DNA from: Stemphylium vesicarium | Taxonomy: Eukaryota > Ascomycota > Dothideomycetes > Pleosporales > Pleosporaceae | NCBI GenBank assembly: GCA_004380135.1 | Contig: QXCR01000158.1 | Coordinates: forward strand, 60,056 to 124,055 | Reading direction: 5' to 3' | Length of the DNA: 64,000 nucleotides | Shown: positions 10,928 to 23,512 of the stretch, piece by piece | How the letters are laid out: the number at the start of each line of letters is the position of its first letter | Position numbering within the stretch: the stretch's first letter is position 1 | Translations under genes and position numbers: made by a program | Notes under the pieces: generated by a model | The model's database searches: none | What the model was told of the DNA's origin: nothing | What the model saw: the letters and a program-made list of their open reading frames with translations, nothing else

Positions 10928-13900
10928 CTTGAGAAGGTTTGCCCTGCATTGGAACCAGAAGCCATGGAGGGCCCTCAGCCATGGGGATTGGCCGGCTGAT
11001 AACGCGTTGGTGGTGTTGTGTGCCAAGCAGGTTCCCGACTATCCGTCACGCGACAGCCTATTAGTTGTCTGCCAATCTCGACTCAGCCACCTTCCATCTC
11101 CACCTGGTTGGGACGAGGACTCCACTCTTCTATCTCGACTTTCCCAATACCGTCAAAATGCCTCGCGCCCGCCGAATGTCCCGCACTTGTTCGTCGTTCC
11201 TGTTCGCGGCCGACGCCCGGCTCCACCGTCACCGTAACCTTGATATGCCCACTACCTGCCACGCTCCAAGCTATGCATTACATCAAGCGTCTGCTTAGTA
11301 TCCGTAACCGCATGGCTTTACAGCGCGAGTAGCTCTCCAAGAGTCTGCTTTGATTCCAACAAAATGCAGCATTGCGAAGCATCCGAGGTTAGCTATGGAC
11401 CCATATCCACCCTAGACCTCCCACCGACAACCCGGTCAGCCTCCTCTGTAGCCGCTGGTCTAGAAACCGGTCACCAAAGCCTCGCCAAGTATCTCCACAT
11501 TCAACGAAGTTGCGCTGTTTGCATTTACAACGCTATACTAGATTGATGTCGGTATCCCGTCTGATGTTACCGAGGCGTAAGCTCAAGATGCATGCAGACA
11601 AGCGAGCCTACCACCGGGTCAACTCGGACGCCAATTTCACCGTTGCTGATACCGTTTTCCACCGCATGGCAATGCCACACACGCGTGAACTATTAATTGA
11701 CGCTATGCAGTACATCACTATGCGAATTGGATGGACAAAACGCTTCGCATCACAATCCAGATACTCTCTTTTGCGAGCACCGTGGGACTGTCTGGGTCGA
11801 CAAGCTTTGCTCCGGCTTGCCGAAGCTTAACACGGGTGGATTGAAATTCGAGTCAGTTCGTACGCTGTTACATCTGCCGGGTTCTGGACACCGTATCGAG
11901 GCTGTGGGGTCAGTTTCCAATTCTACATGCGCCAAATACAATGCTTCGTCTTTATCACATCTCCGGCACGACCGCCGGACACTGCAGTAACTCGTGAAGA
12001 CCTACTACTCCTACCTGTTTAGATCAGTTCCGGGTGCGTTCACGTGCGTCTTGACGTTTACCTACCGTAGCATGGAGCCGCCCGCAAGTAGTACTACTAC
12101 TATGGTAGGTATGCCTCGCGACAGCCGAGTAGCAACCGACTCTCTGATCGAGCAGAGCCGCATCCCGGCTTACTCGTTACGGAATTGCGGGCTTGCGGAG
12201 TACCTAGCTGCGAAGGATGGTAGCTCAGAGTCTTCGAGAATGCGACGCGGGGTGTTTTGCAGCATGTGGCCGGATGCATCAGATGGCCGGATACCTTGCT
12301 GCCTAGCACACCGCACAGGATTATATAGACACATAGACTGAATCGGGATCTCACCCTTGTTGCTACTACTCTTGCTAAAAACGTGATCTGTGTCAAGCGA
12401 TTGTCATTTCCGGATTTTCCACCGTCTCAGCCTATCGCTCCCTCTTTCTTGATACCCTTCCGAAAGGGTTCACGCTGCTTCGCCTCTGTATAATAGCTAT
12501 TGGCGAGCTGAGCATGCTCCAAGTAATTCCTCGAAGACTCGCGTTGCATCACGCTGTTTGTTTCGTACCCTCGTCAGTGATGCCATCTAGTGGCTGTGAT
12601 TCGGTGGCGTGGTAGCTTTGGCACATCGATTTTATTCGGGCATCAATATAATCTCAAGCATCACTCATGACGAGGATTTAGCATTGAAACCCTGTTCTTT
12701 CCATGAGATCAAAAAATACTCGCGCATTCAAAGTCAGTTTTAAATAGGCTTTTGGTCTGGATAGGAATGTGTCCAGGCACTTGCGCATCATAGATATAAA
12801 CTTACGCCTCATACAATCGGCTAAAGGATGTTGTATTGGAATAACGTCCTCAACTAACGCCAGCGATGGCGAAAACTCAATGAAAAAGTAGGAGGGCAGC
12901 CCAGATTTCACCGTAGTGAGAGTCTAATGAGCGAATTCGGTACTTGTCCGAACCGTTCACATCATAGGCTGGAGCTAAGTAATGGGCTAAGCCAACAAAG
13001 CAAGAAGTCGAATCTTGATCGACATTAGGTTAGCTAAGTCACCGCAGTGATAAGAGAGGCACAACCCATGGACGATTGTTCACCGGAGTGAAGAGTTGCA
13101 AGCAGCAGAACACCCCAAAAAAGAGGGTAGGGCTGCTTGCGATCTACAACCGCAAGCAGTTGTGGTATCTCCTATGACAGAAAAGTACGTTCACTGTTCA
13201 AGGTGAGGTTAGTTGAGATGTGCGTGAGGAATAGAAAGAGAACGTACCTGCATGCTTTGGAAGCAAAACCGCCCATGAATATTTACTTTATTTACTAGGC
13301 GAGCCAGGACCCGCAGGCCTCCTGCTATCAACGCCATGAAGAATGTGATGCAACTGTGGCTTCTATGCTTAATCCAGCTACTCGGGGGAGTTATACTGGG
13401 GGAGAGACAGCGCCACTTTGTTCCTGTGAGCCTAGAGCTGGGGTGAGTGCCTCGACAGTATTAGCCAGGACCATGAGGTCCATCTGTGAAGCCCAAAGGC
13501 CCCGAATGTGTGTGCCAATCTTTTTTACCCCGAGTTTCGCGTATCGCTGGCACTGTCTGAGTGTTCATGGCGGCTCGGTTATCATCATGGAACCCATAGG
13601 TGCGGCGTAGTCCAAAGCTCGTGGCTCGACGGGGTAGTGCAAGCGCTGGCGAGGATATAGGCCCAGCAACAGTGTTCGAATCTAGATGCGAGGTTCACGA
13701 GCCAGCTCAGTTAGTACCCAAGAGACACGAGCTCAAGAATTGCTATGCAGTGTCAGCCACAAGCACGAATTGGGGGGGGGGAGAGGGGTTACTCATAGCC
13801 ATCTTTCCTCCTGCCGTCCCGGGGGTGCTATACAATGTCAGCCACAAGGAAGAGTCTGGAAGGGACTCACAGTGTGGATGTTGCAAGTGCGAGGTGGTGT

Positions 13901-14690
13901 GGAGGAAAGAGGAGAGCACGGCGGCTGGGGGAAGCTTTTTTGGCCACAACAAAGGGCGAGTGTGGCTGCCAAGATCAGAGCGCATGCTGTATAGGTGACG
14001 ACGCAAATTTGGAAAGAGCATCGGAGTCACATGTGTGGATGGAGTCAGATGGCTGAAAGCTTCTACAAGGTGAAGGTGAATGCGGCTCTGTGGGCGGGTC
14101 GGAGAGGCACCAAAACCACCGACCCGAGAGCATAAACGCTTCTGTCGTCTAGGCCCCGGCCTTCTCAACTTCATCTACGTTATTTGTGGTTTCCACGGCC
14201 TTGCCTCTGTTGATGTTTGGATCTCTGCGACAATCTCCTTTTCAGCGAGTGTCTTCGGACCTTTCCGGACCTTTCCCTCTGGCCTGGCAAGCTTTTGTTT
14301 GCTTCCGACGATTGTTATAGCTGTACTAGACGCTTTGCCCTGCGAATAGAACGCGGGACTAAGCGGTGGATATATGTTCAGATTTTCCTCTTTGTAACCA
14401 CGAGACAATTTGGGCATACCCAAAAAGCGCTGCTGACAAACAAGGCGCAAGACAACTACGCTGTAGCTTCCTTCTACTAACTACCCGCGCCTTCACCCGG
14501 TCTCACCGACAGAAGTAACCTACCGACCTGGCTTGATCGCGTCTACCCAAGTGTGAGCGATCTTCCACGCTTCCCATGCTTTCCCCGCTCTACTCAGACA
14601 ACGCCGTTAGCAGCGAGACCAACAACAACTTCGATCATGGAGCTGGCGGAAGCGTAGGAACAGACACAAACTAGCAGCGCCGCTACCTTC
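10928..14690. other. Gene-poor region, 3.8 kb
   Basis: No gene is supported. Open frames are short, overlap on both strands and lack domains. Visible sequence features are a run of ten G at 13772-13781 and a 13-base direct repeat (TGTCAGCCACAAG) at 13751 and 13836. No tRNA A/B-box pair was found by eye. Base composition is like that of the neighbouring genes, so this is not an AT-rich RIP block. Confidence 0.5.
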
Positions 14691-16167
14691 GTGTCACTCC
14701 CAACCGAGCTCCTTGATCAGATTGCCGGCATCCTTCCCCGATCAGCACTGCGCGCCCTCGCACTGACTTGCAAAGTGCTTCAGACTTCCGCCTTCCACCT
14801 TCTCTACAAGACTTACCTGAACCGCGCCCCTCCAGCAATATCGCCTTTTTCCTTGTTCCTGCGTATCATCTGTATGCGCCCTGATCTTGCGGAGAAGGTG
14901 AAGCGAGTAGATATTCGCGGCTGGCGCTCTGAGTACAAAGTGGCTATAGGGGCTGCCTGGAGAGGCTTGACGGAAAAGAGGGGTGTAGATCTTGTTGAGA
15001 AGACGGGACCGTCGTTTGTCAGCAGAGGGAAAGTCGTGCGCACGCCGTATGCGGAGATGTTCAAGATTTTTGTCGATGCTGCAGTCAAAGCCCGACTGAT
15101 CTCACGACCTACGTCACTATCGGTGCCGGCGCTGAGTGCGAGCATCGTCTGGCATACATACTTGACATAAGACGACGACTTTTTGCGGCTCCTTGGGCGT
15201 GGTGTGGAGTCGAGGGTGCCCAGGTAGTACTTTTGCTCGCGCTGCTTCCCAACCTGCATTCCCTCCGCATCGACGGGATGAGTCCATTCCCACTTCTTCA
15301 CTGGCACAAATTCCTGTCCCGCTCAGCTACAGGGCTGCAGAAATTGTCAGCAATTTGGATCAGTGGGTCACTAACACTATCGACGGAACCTGTAGTCAAG
15401 AACAGCCTCAAGCTTTTGGACATGACGCAAAATATCTCGGAGATACATCTCTTCGACATCGCCGCCGGAGGCCATCGATTCACTCGCGACATCCTGCTAA
15501 CGAACAAGCTCGACTCGCTCGTTCTTAGCAGTTGCGGTATCAGCCGTCGCCTTCTTCGAAAGGTTCTACATGGTCAACAGCTAACCAAGTCCGAGTACCT
15601 TCCGGTGCCGAACCAGGTAGCAGCAGTCGCAGGAAAGTATCTCTCTGCGCCGGATCTGGTTGCCTTACTTACCAACGCCAAAGTCTCCCTCAAGGAGCTC
15701 GTGCTTTTTCCAGCGGGGTGCCAGCTTGAGCTTACCTCGCTCAAGATGTTCGAGAATCTGGAAATCCTACAAGTGCCTCATCCAGGAGTACTAGACATGT
15801 TTGCAGAAGAGCTAGACTCCGAGTCAATTTCCTCCTTCCTCGAACAAAGTCTTCACCTTCTATATGCATACTGCATTTCAGTAATCTTGGCTTCAAGGCT
15901 CAGACCAGGAACATGATGCAAGAACTGGCCCAATCGAAGATGCAAAGGGTGTTTCCAGACCTGGCCGCCGTAAAGCTCAACTTCCAGGTCGTGTTCCCGT
16001 CTTCGTACGTGACAGCATCGTTCTTTGGCATGGGACCTACCGCGGGACTGGCTGTTGGTACAATATGGGATCCTTTACCTTGGGTAGAGCCACAGGTTCG
16101 GAAAGATCTCGGCTTGCTGTACAGTGAGGCGGGTACCTCGTTGACGGTAGAGCAGACGGATTGCTAA
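14691..16167 (+). pseudogene. F-box-like / leucine-rich protein gene, probably disrupted
   Basis: Three consecutive open frames together resemble one fungal F-box protein. The first (14691-15170) opens with LPTELLDQIAGILPRSALRALALTCK, a typical F-box helix pair, but at the expected start the codon is GTG, with an in-frame TAG just upstream. Coding potential then moves to another frame around 15100 (reading TTYVTIGAGAECEHRLAY) and continues through LLALLPNLHSLRIDG and later leucine-rich segments to 15916. The last frame (reading NLGFKAQTRNMMQELAQ to 16167) can be joined by a short intron ending in TTTCAG near 15877. A lost start plus a frameshift suggests a pseudogene. A sequencing error or an unrecognised upstream exon remains possible. 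Confidence 0.5.
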
Positions 16168-16684
16168 GAGGCTCGCCTATCGGGTGGCTAAGGGGAACTG
16201 ATAAGAGTTACGTGGGAAAATGAACATGTAGTCAAGCTTGGCATTGGATGGCGATAGTTGGGGAGGATATTCAGGCACCACAATCTGGAACCATGCAGGA
16301 CTAGCTTAACTCAAACATGTTCGCATGCCGAGCACCCAATGACATCATGCTTGTCTGAACGCCATCCAATCTCAACCATTTTTGTGCAAACGATTGCGCA
16401 CAACCCGCGGAACGTACGGCAGAGATTCAAGGTATCGCTGCGCCATCGCGCAATGTGGCTCAGCAAGCACGTGGCGCTTGATCCAGTCGCCACGATGACG
16501 CGCACTCTGTCGAAGCTCCCGCTCACGCGTAATGTCACAGGTTATTAGCCCATCACCCCGCGATTCCTACTTGCCTTGCGACAAGACCTAAGTATTCTAC
16601 CTAAACGCACCGCTTCCCTGATTACATCTCCCACGCAACAGCTCTCGATCAGATTGATAGCTACTGCGTCACAGCTCACGAAAT
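16168..16684. other. Intergenic upstream of the WW-domain gene
   Basis: No gene is supported. The stretch separates the F-box-like remnant from the WW-domain gene and should contain the promoter of the latter. Open frames on either strand are short and carry no recognisable motif. Confidence 0.45.
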
Positions 16685-17593
16685 ATGGCAGAGTTTGCGC
16701 CTCCACCGGTATGTCCCATGGTGAAGGGAAGCTTGGCGTGCCATGTCGACAACTAATAATGTGCGCAGGGTCCTCCCCCACCACAGGTACCCGAAGGCTG
16801 GAAGGCCGTCTGGAATACGCAGTACAACGAATGGTTTTACGTCAACACCTACACCAAGCAATCGCAGTGGGAAAAGCCGACCGAGCCAGTCTACCCTCCT
16901 GGTGAGGCGCCTCCTCCAGGCGCACCCCCCAACCATGCGCCTCCAGCGAGCGGGGCAATAGGCGGCCTACCTACAGGCGGGAGCGAGAAAGGCAACTTTG
17001 GCAGCAACAATCCGTACGCGAACATGAACGAAGATGAGAAACTCGCAAGAAGGCTACAGGAAGAGGAGCAGTCGCGCGCTGGTGGACATTCGAACGACTA
17101 CTATAACCATCCGGGGCAGTCGCAACCACCACAATACGGAGGCTACGGGCAGCCCAGTCCTAGTCCATACCCTCAAGAACAACATCACGATGCACATACA
17201 CAGGAAAAGGGTAGCAAGAGTAAAGGCCTATTGGGAAAGATTCTCGGCAAGGCCACTGGCTCGTCCCATTCATCGTCGTCGCATGGCTACCCACAACAAC
17301 AACAACAACAACACGGATACGGCCAACCGGGCTATGGTCATGCTGGTGGAGGTGGGTATTACGGTGGAGGCTATGCGCGGCCAATGGGCGGCGGTATGCC
17401 TATGGGTGGTAGGCGCCCTGGTGGAGGAGGCATGGGGGGCATGGCTTTGGGAGCCGGAGGAGGTCTACTAGCTGGTGGTCTTATCGGTTCAGCAATGGCA
17501 GGCGATGATGGTGATACATATATCGAGAACAACGACTATGGGGGCGACGACATGGGCGGAGGCGACATGGGCGATATGGGTGGAGATTTCTAA
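16685..17593 (+). CDS. WW-domain protein with Gln/Gly-rich tail
   Basis: Two exons (16685-16708, 16769-17593) give 282 residues. The 60-nt intron has a GTATGT donor, an AACTAAT branch site and a GCGCAG acceptor. Residues about 16-45 form a WW domain (PEGWKAVW, NEWFYVNT, QSQWEKP) with both signature tryptophans and the terminal proline, so binding to proline-rich partners is expected. A short charged helix (NEDEKLARRLQEEEQSR) follows. The rest is low complexity: Gln/Tyr/Pro, then Gly/Met-rich, ending in an acidic Gly-Asp repeat (GGDDMGGGDMGDMGGDF). Similar WW plus Gly-rich proteins are widespread in filamentous fungi, but their role is not established. The GGLIGSAMAG-like segment is weakly hydrophobic, not a clear membrane span. 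Confidence 0.85.
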
Positions 17594-17860
17594 AGCGGCT
17601 AGGGGGAGCTCATCGTTTCTTTTCTTCTTGCATTTAGATGTTCTAGTCGCCCTTTATGTCCGATTGCAGTATGATGGTATCTTTTTTCGGCTTGATAGTG
17701 GCTTGCTATGGAGTGCTTCGCGGCTTGTCGCGACTGTGCAACCTATGACGTACCTCTATAATCGGTCTATAACCTTCCGAAAAATGCGACACCATCAACG
17801 CCACACTTCCTGCTCATCATCATCTTCATGCTAAGGGCAACTTCGCGTCTCACAAATATC

Positions 17861-19147
17861 ATGGCAGTAGAACAAAAGCAAAGAAACATTGTCATCATTG
17901 GTACTCATTTTCACCACCCGACTTTTGTTGAGAACCAAGGCTAACAATTCTCCTCAGGTGGCGGTATCATTGGCTCCACCACAGCATACTTCCTCTCACA
18001 ACATCCAAACTTCAACAAGGATAGGGACACCATTACACTTCTGGAGGCGACCAAAATCGCTGGTGGCGCATCAGGAAAAGCTGGTGGCTTACTAGCACTG
18101 TGGGCATATCCCAGTTGTATCGTCCCATTAAGCTACAGACTGCATCAAGAGCTAGCCGAGAAACATGGCGGAGCTGACCGTTGGGGTTACCGAGCCGTGC
18201 ATTGCGGCCAGATTGACATGTACGGTGTTCTAGCAAAGCAAAAGACTGCAAAGAACGACGCGGATAGTAAAAATAAGGAAGACTCTGTGAGCCTGCAAAA
18301 GCGGACACAAAAGGCAATTGGCTTGTTAAGAGCTGCCGGTGTGCCGAAGGATTTGGACTGGGTCGCTGCAGATGGTATCCAATCTTACGAGGAGATGGGA
18401 ACCCCAGCTACGACTGCGCAAGTCCATCCCTATCAATTCACAACAAGCATGGCGCAGCTTGCGGAAGAGAAGGGAGTCAAGATCGTCTACGGCTCTGCGA
18501 CTTCAATCGACCAAGAAGAGGGGGCTGTGAAATCCATCTCCTACAAGAATAAGGATTCGGGCGAAGAGCAGAAGCTCGACGCAGATACCGTCATTCTTAC
18601 AGCCGGCCCATGGACAAAGACGGTCTGGAAGCCGTCACCCATCTCCGCCCTTCGCGCCCACAGTGTCACCATCCGCCCATCAAGACCCGTCTCTGCCTAT
18701 GCGCTCTTCACCTCCATCGACATGCCACGCGGCAACGGTAGACGCGGTGAGACAGCAACACCAGAAATCTACGCCCGACCCAACCAAGAAGTCTACGCTT
18801 GTGGCGAGGGTGATCATCTCGTGCCTCTGCCTGCCTCTACCGACCTTGTGCAGTGCGACGAGAGCCGCTGTCAAGATATTGTAGATCAAGTCTCCGCCGT
18901 CTCCCAAGAGCTGCGGGATGGACATGTTACCGCGAAACAGGCTTGTTATCTGCCAAATGTGAACCGGGGTGGAGGACCGCTAATTGGCAAGACCAGCGTG
19001 AAGGGTTTGTTGATGGGCGCCGGGCACACATGTTGGGGTATTCAAAACGGCCCAGCCACAGGCAAGTTGCTGAGTGAGCTGGTGTTTGATGGCGAGGCGG
19101 CGAGTGCTCAGGTCGGGAGCTTGGATCCAAGAAAATTCGGGGTATAA
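17861..19147 (+). CDS. TDA3: FAD-dependent oxidoreductase, DAO fold (Tda3-like)
   Basis: Two exons (17861-17900, 17958-19147) give 409 residues; the intron splits the FAD-binding fingerprint IVIIGGGIIGSTTAYFLS near residues 10-26. Downstream are a glutamate at the end of the second strand (TITLLEATKIAGGASGKAGG), the central DAO strand VILTAGPWTK, and the C-terminal FAD block (GPLIGKT, GAGHTCWGIQNGPATGKLL). The C-terminal motifs match the yeast Tda3 group of D-amino-acid-oxidase-like flavoproteins, which are linked to endosome-Golgi trafficking phenotypes in yeast. The substrate is unknown. The start is fixed by the short first exon. Confidence 0.85.
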
Positions 19148-19538
19148 GAGGAGAGATTATGACTCAACTGTTTTGTAGAACTGTATGGGGGTGATACATG
19201 TCCTAAGAAAGACTTGATACCAAAGAACCTATGCGTTCATGCCTTGCCGTCATGCTGACCCAGATGTTCACCATGTTCCCAGGTCTCATCTGGTTCTAGT
19301 CTGTCTAATTCGTGCAGAAGCCTCCCAAGAAGACAGCCAGCACGCGAAAATGAGGGACACAGGCAAACTAAGTGGGATGTAAGACAACAGCTTTTCATTT
19401 TCTGGCCGATGCCCGCTCTCAACCTCTAGGGATCTATCAATACGATACCTAATGACTACCACCTGAACAATATGCAATCCGTGTCAAGGATCCTATCCTA
19501 TCTAGCCAAAAGGCCAACTGGAGCCTACATACAATGTT
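19148..19538. other. Intergenic between convergent genes
   Basis: The 3' flanks of the Tda3-like gene (plus) and SEY1 (minus) face each other here. Nothing else is recognisable. Confidence 0.45.
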
Positions 19539-22319
19539 TTAAATGTCGTCCAGGTCCTCTTCTTCGGATTTGCTCTTCTTGCCTTCTCCATTCAGCCTGT
19601 CCATCCGGACGTCCTCGTGTCTCCTAGTCTCATTCATACCACCACTCATTGCCATAGCCTGGCGCCCCGTATCAGAGCTCTCCAGGAACGCGCGAAGCCT
19701 CTCCTTGCCAACTTCCAAGCCCTGTTGTGAGGCAGCGTTGGCCATGCGTGCCATGGGGCCCCATAGGTTAAGTGTGTATGTGACGTAGGCGCCGACACCA
19801 GCGAGAATGAGGAAGATGAAATAGACAGGGTTGCGTAGAACTATAGCTGGTCAGTACTGCAATCAAGAACAAGCAATCAGTAGTGGAAGGCATACCGGTT
19901 ACTATTTCGTTCCAGCCTAGCGCGAGGAGTAGACCGTAGAAGTACAGAGGTACTTGAGTAATGCCGCCAATCGCGCTACGCTTGGCTTCAACGTAGACAC
20001 CGTCGGCAGTCTTCTTGAATCGAACCAGGAGATCAGCCTGCTTAGCGTCTGATAGAATAGTCATCTCTTCTTCTAAGCTCTTGCCCTCTTCATCATCTAC
20101 ACCACCAATGGGTGTCAGATCGTCCTCGTCTGCTGGTGTAACGGAGGCCGGTGCCTCTCCAATCCAGGCATCTAGTGGTGGCGGCTTTGAGGTTTTCGCT
20201 AGCTTGAAGCGGGCGAGAAGCGGTATCACCGTGATTGTGGACTCACGAGCTTTGGTGTAGATGCCCTCAATGTCGTCTGTAGGTCGCCAGATTCTGGGAA
20301 CACCGTGCTCGTCGTAGCGGAACTTGTCCTCAAAGTTTTCCCTGAGCTTCAGCAGAATGTTGCCCTCCATGACTTCCTCGTCGAGCTTTGCGCGAAGCAC
20401 AGCCCAGGACTTGCGCCGTAACCTCCACAATCCGACCTCAACTTCTTCGGGACTAGCATCAAAGCTAGATGCTCGGTCGGTGAATCGCTTTTCGGCGCTC
20501 GAAACAGTTTCGGTGAAGATGGTCCAGACCCGGTCCCACATATCCTTCTCTGTCGGAGGCCGCTCACCATGCTCAGGCGCGCCGGAACCCCCTCTGCCTG
20601 ACCCAAGCTTGTTGAATTCAAGACCAACCGACTCATCTAGACGTGAGCGTACCCAGCGTTCAATTCTGGTGGCAAGTCGTCTCATTTCTTCTTTGCGAAG
20701 ACGGCTGGAAACGTCATCCAGGTCCTTCTTGTAGTTCTTCAATTCGCTCTCGTGGCTGCTCCAGGTTGCACCTTCGATAGCCATCGCTTTCGCGTCCTCT
20801 TCGAACTTGGACAAGGCACTCCTCTTCTCGGAGTCGACAATCTGAGCGAAGTCATAGGACACTCCCTTCTTTTGACCGCTCTTCACTGCTGCACTAACGG
20901 CCTCGCTGAAGGTCTCTACACCAGATTTGTGGGCAGCCATGAGCTGCTTTTGGAACAAAGCTTTCAATCGTGTATCGACCTTGCCTTCGAGCTCTGCCTG
21001 CTTTCGCTTGTATACGCCCTTGTGGTATCGGCTCGCGTTCGTATCGAAGTCCTTGAGGACCTTTGCTCTCGCGGTGCTCATGGCAGGTCCAAGGTCGGGA
21101 ATGACAGAGAATATCCCTGCGCGAGCATCGTCGGCTTGCTTGTCTTCGAGGGGGGTGATTGTCTCGTCGAAGGCAACCAGGACCTCTCTCGAAATTTCGT
21201 CGCAACGGAATTGGGCTAAGAGCTCCTGTTGTGTTGGCAGGTCCAAGTCCTTATTGTTTACAATCTGGTCCCAAACGCCCTCGGCGTATGTCGAGAAGCC
21301 ATCGGCCGGGATTCGTCGGTGGTATTGGGGTAGGAAGATGGGTGCGGTTGACTCGTCGATGAGTCCACTCTTTCTTGGGTCACTGTAGCCTTCCTTGAAG
21401 CGGGTGCTGAGCTGTGTGACGGCGTCCTCAAACTTTTCCGGTTGCAGGATCTTGTGTGGTAATGCAACGAAAGCGAAGTCAAAGTAGTCCTCTATCCGCG
21501 AGTTTTCGAGGCCGTTGGGCTTCGATATAGTAGACCACAACTTGGATAGGTCTTGTATTAAAGTGTTTTGTAGGTTCTTGAGGGGTGTGGTGCCGAGGTG
21601 GTCACGGATGACGAAGAACAAGAGGGAGCGTGGCGTGGACTGGCTGTCCTTGACGAAGAGCTGCAGGTTGACCTCGAAGACGGTCTTGAGCAGGCCCATG
21701 TTGGCGCCCTGGTACAGGCCGACTTGGTGCTCCCAGATGTTGACGATCAGGACCTCGCTCGTGGCAAGGGCGAAGAGGGCGCTCTTCCGCTCAAAGTCCT
21801 GGTCCTCGCCTCGCTCTCTGCCGTCGGTGCCCTCGACATCCATGACCAGAATGTTCTCCGCCATGCTCGACCCGCCCTCCTCCCGCTTGTTCTTGCTCAT
21901 CCAGATTCCCTTTGTCGTCTGGCGGCGTTCCTGCTCCGACATGACGCCAAACTGGGTGCCGAAGAGGTGGTTGAGGAGCGTCGACTTGCCCGTCGACTGC
22001 GAGCCGAAGACGGATATGAGGTGATAGTTGAATCCGGCGGGGATCACTTTCTCGACGCCGAGATACGTGGAGAGGTTTCCGCTGCATTGCGAGGCGACAT
22101 TAGCACTGTGCCCGTTCAAAAGACTGTGTATGCGGGCTCCGGGACATACTTGAACATCTTGTCCTCGTCAATGACCTGGATGCCGTGCTCGTAGGCCTGC
22201 TTGTCGCCATTGTCGCCCACGCCCGCAAAGTGCGCGTTCATCATGAGAGACGGTGAGGTGTGGTGTTTGACGTTGCTGGGTCGGCTCTGGCCGTTGGGCT
22301 TGAGGGATTCGTCGGCCAT
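19539..22319 (-). CDS. SEY1: Sey1, ER membrane-fusion dynamin-like GTPase
   Basis: Atlastin/RHD3-type GTPase that fuses ER tubules. Three exons (22150-22319, 19896-22081, 19539-19840) give 885 residues. The P-loop GSQSTGKST lies at about residues 83-91, followed by the switch region (QTTKGIWMS), the G3 motif DVEGTDGRERGEDQDFERK and the downstream ATSEVLIVNIWEHQVG block. A long helical middle region precedes two closely spaced C-terminal membrane segments (PLYFYGLLLALGWNEIV and NPVYFIFLILAGVGAYVTY) and a charged cytosolic tail rich in Glu, Lys and Asp. Translation starts at the ATG at 22319; the extension to 22334 has only GTG. The last intron (19841-19895) falls between the two membrane helices. 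Confidence 0.94.
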
Positions 22320-22825
22320 GATTGCCTGTTGCACACTTCAGCCGCGAGCTGCTGCACGTGGAAACGGGAAGAATAATGGCGGATTGTAGGGGTGAAAGCT
22401 GGCCGTTGATGTCACAGGCCGACCGCCTGCTGGGGGGGAGAGGGCCCGCCTTGACACCATTCGCCGCTGCACCCTGGCCTCAGGCTCGCTTAGCAGAAAG
22501 TGGTGGTCGCTGCCGTACGAATGACAGCTTTCTGCATCATTCACTCGTGTTGCGTGCACGTTGCAGAGGCGTGCAACCAGCCGTCCTTAGATTTCTGGCT
22601 GCCCCGTGGACCATTCGATCCGCAATTGGCAAAGTAGTGGGGGGGTCTCACGTTGCGACATGGAGGGCATCATCAAATCGAAAGCATCTTGGCATCCATG
22701 TGACACTAGTTGCATCGCTCGCTTACGGGCACCTGGCCAGGTTCGAGATAAACGTGTTCTCTACACCCAGCTAGCCTAGCACGTGTTTGGCCTGTGTAGA
22801 AACACCATGACATTCCCGGGGTCCC
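22320..22825. other. Intergenic between SEY1 and the 228-residue gene
   Basis: Contains the SEY1 promoter. No gene, tRNA or repeat was recognised; short G and C runs occur near 22430 and 22640. Confidence 0.45.
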
Positions 22826-23512
22826 TCAAAATTCCCTATACCCCTTCCCACCACTCACCATATCCCCGCTAATCTTGCTAATCTCCTCACTGTTCTTTAC
22901 CCAAGCTTTTGTCGCATCTTCCCACACTCCATCGCCAAATTTGCTCTTGCACCATTCCAGCACTCTCTCAGCCTCCTCTCTGATTCTTTTCTCCATCTGT
23001 TCCCTTGCGCCGTTTTCCCTTTGGCCTTGCTTCTGGTTCCGGAATGTCTCCACCGCGTTGATGAGGCTTCCGGGCTTCTCACTGCCATAGACGAAGTCAA
23101 TCAGAGAGTCCCAGGTATTCGACTTGCTGCCCACTTGTTTTGCAACCTCAGAATCCAGTTCTTGGCAATCCTCTCTATGCTTCGGTTGGTATCCGTCACA
23201 TGCGTCGGACACGTCGCTTATCCATGCTCGGGCATTGCTGAAGTCGCCTTCGGCGCGATGCAAGATTCCATGGAGGAGCATCCCCTCCACGGCAGGTGGG
23301 GCCTGCATGTGTCGGACAAGGAAGTGTGCAGATGACAAGTCGTGATTCAAGAGGTGCAGGAGAGCTTCGATCGTGGGATGGACATGTAGGTCTGCAATAG
23401 TCGCTGTAAGTTGTGCGTCTCGAGGCTTCTTGGGTGCAAGGACCAGGTCAGTGTTTGCTAGGAGCGTCCGTGAGATCACATCGAGCTTGTGCGGAACGTT
23501 TCTATGCGCCAT
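22826..23512 (-). CDS. Conserved fungal protein of unknown function
   Basis: Single-exon frame of 228 residues starting with ATG at 23512. The sequence has the look of a conserved soluble helical protein: HPTIEALLHLLNHDLSSAHF, LVRHMQAPPAVEG and MLLHGILHRAEGDFSNAR form a block that I recognise as recurring in ascomycete hypothetical proteins. A charged C-terminal half follows, containing a predicted coiled region (REQMEKRIREEAERVLEWCK). No catalytic motif, signal peptide or membrane span is visible. I cannot assign a function. Confidence 0.75.
   Translation of the reverse strand: MAHRNVPHKLDVISRTLLANTDLVLAPKKPRDAQLTATIADLHVHPTIEALLHLLNHDLSSAHFLVRHMQAPPAVEGMLLHGILHRAEGDFSNARAWISDVSDACDGYQPKHREDCQELDSEVAKQVGSKSNTWDSLIDFVYGSEKPGSLINAVETFRNQKQGQRENGAREQMEKRIREEAERVLEWCKSKFGDGVWEDATKAWVKNSEEISKISGDMVSGGKGYREF

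Noticed and set aside
13640..13700. Possible tRNA B-box (GTTCGAATC)
   Set aside because: No matching A-box or cloverleaf stems could be formed around it.
13600..14174. Overlapping frames of 130-145 codons on both strands
   Set aside because: Frames on both strands cover a G-run and short repeats; no domain or start context.
21598..22194. 198-codon plus-strand frame opposite SEY1
   Set aside because: Antisense to the conserved GTPase domain, rich in Leu/Val/Asp from reversed codons, starts with GTG.
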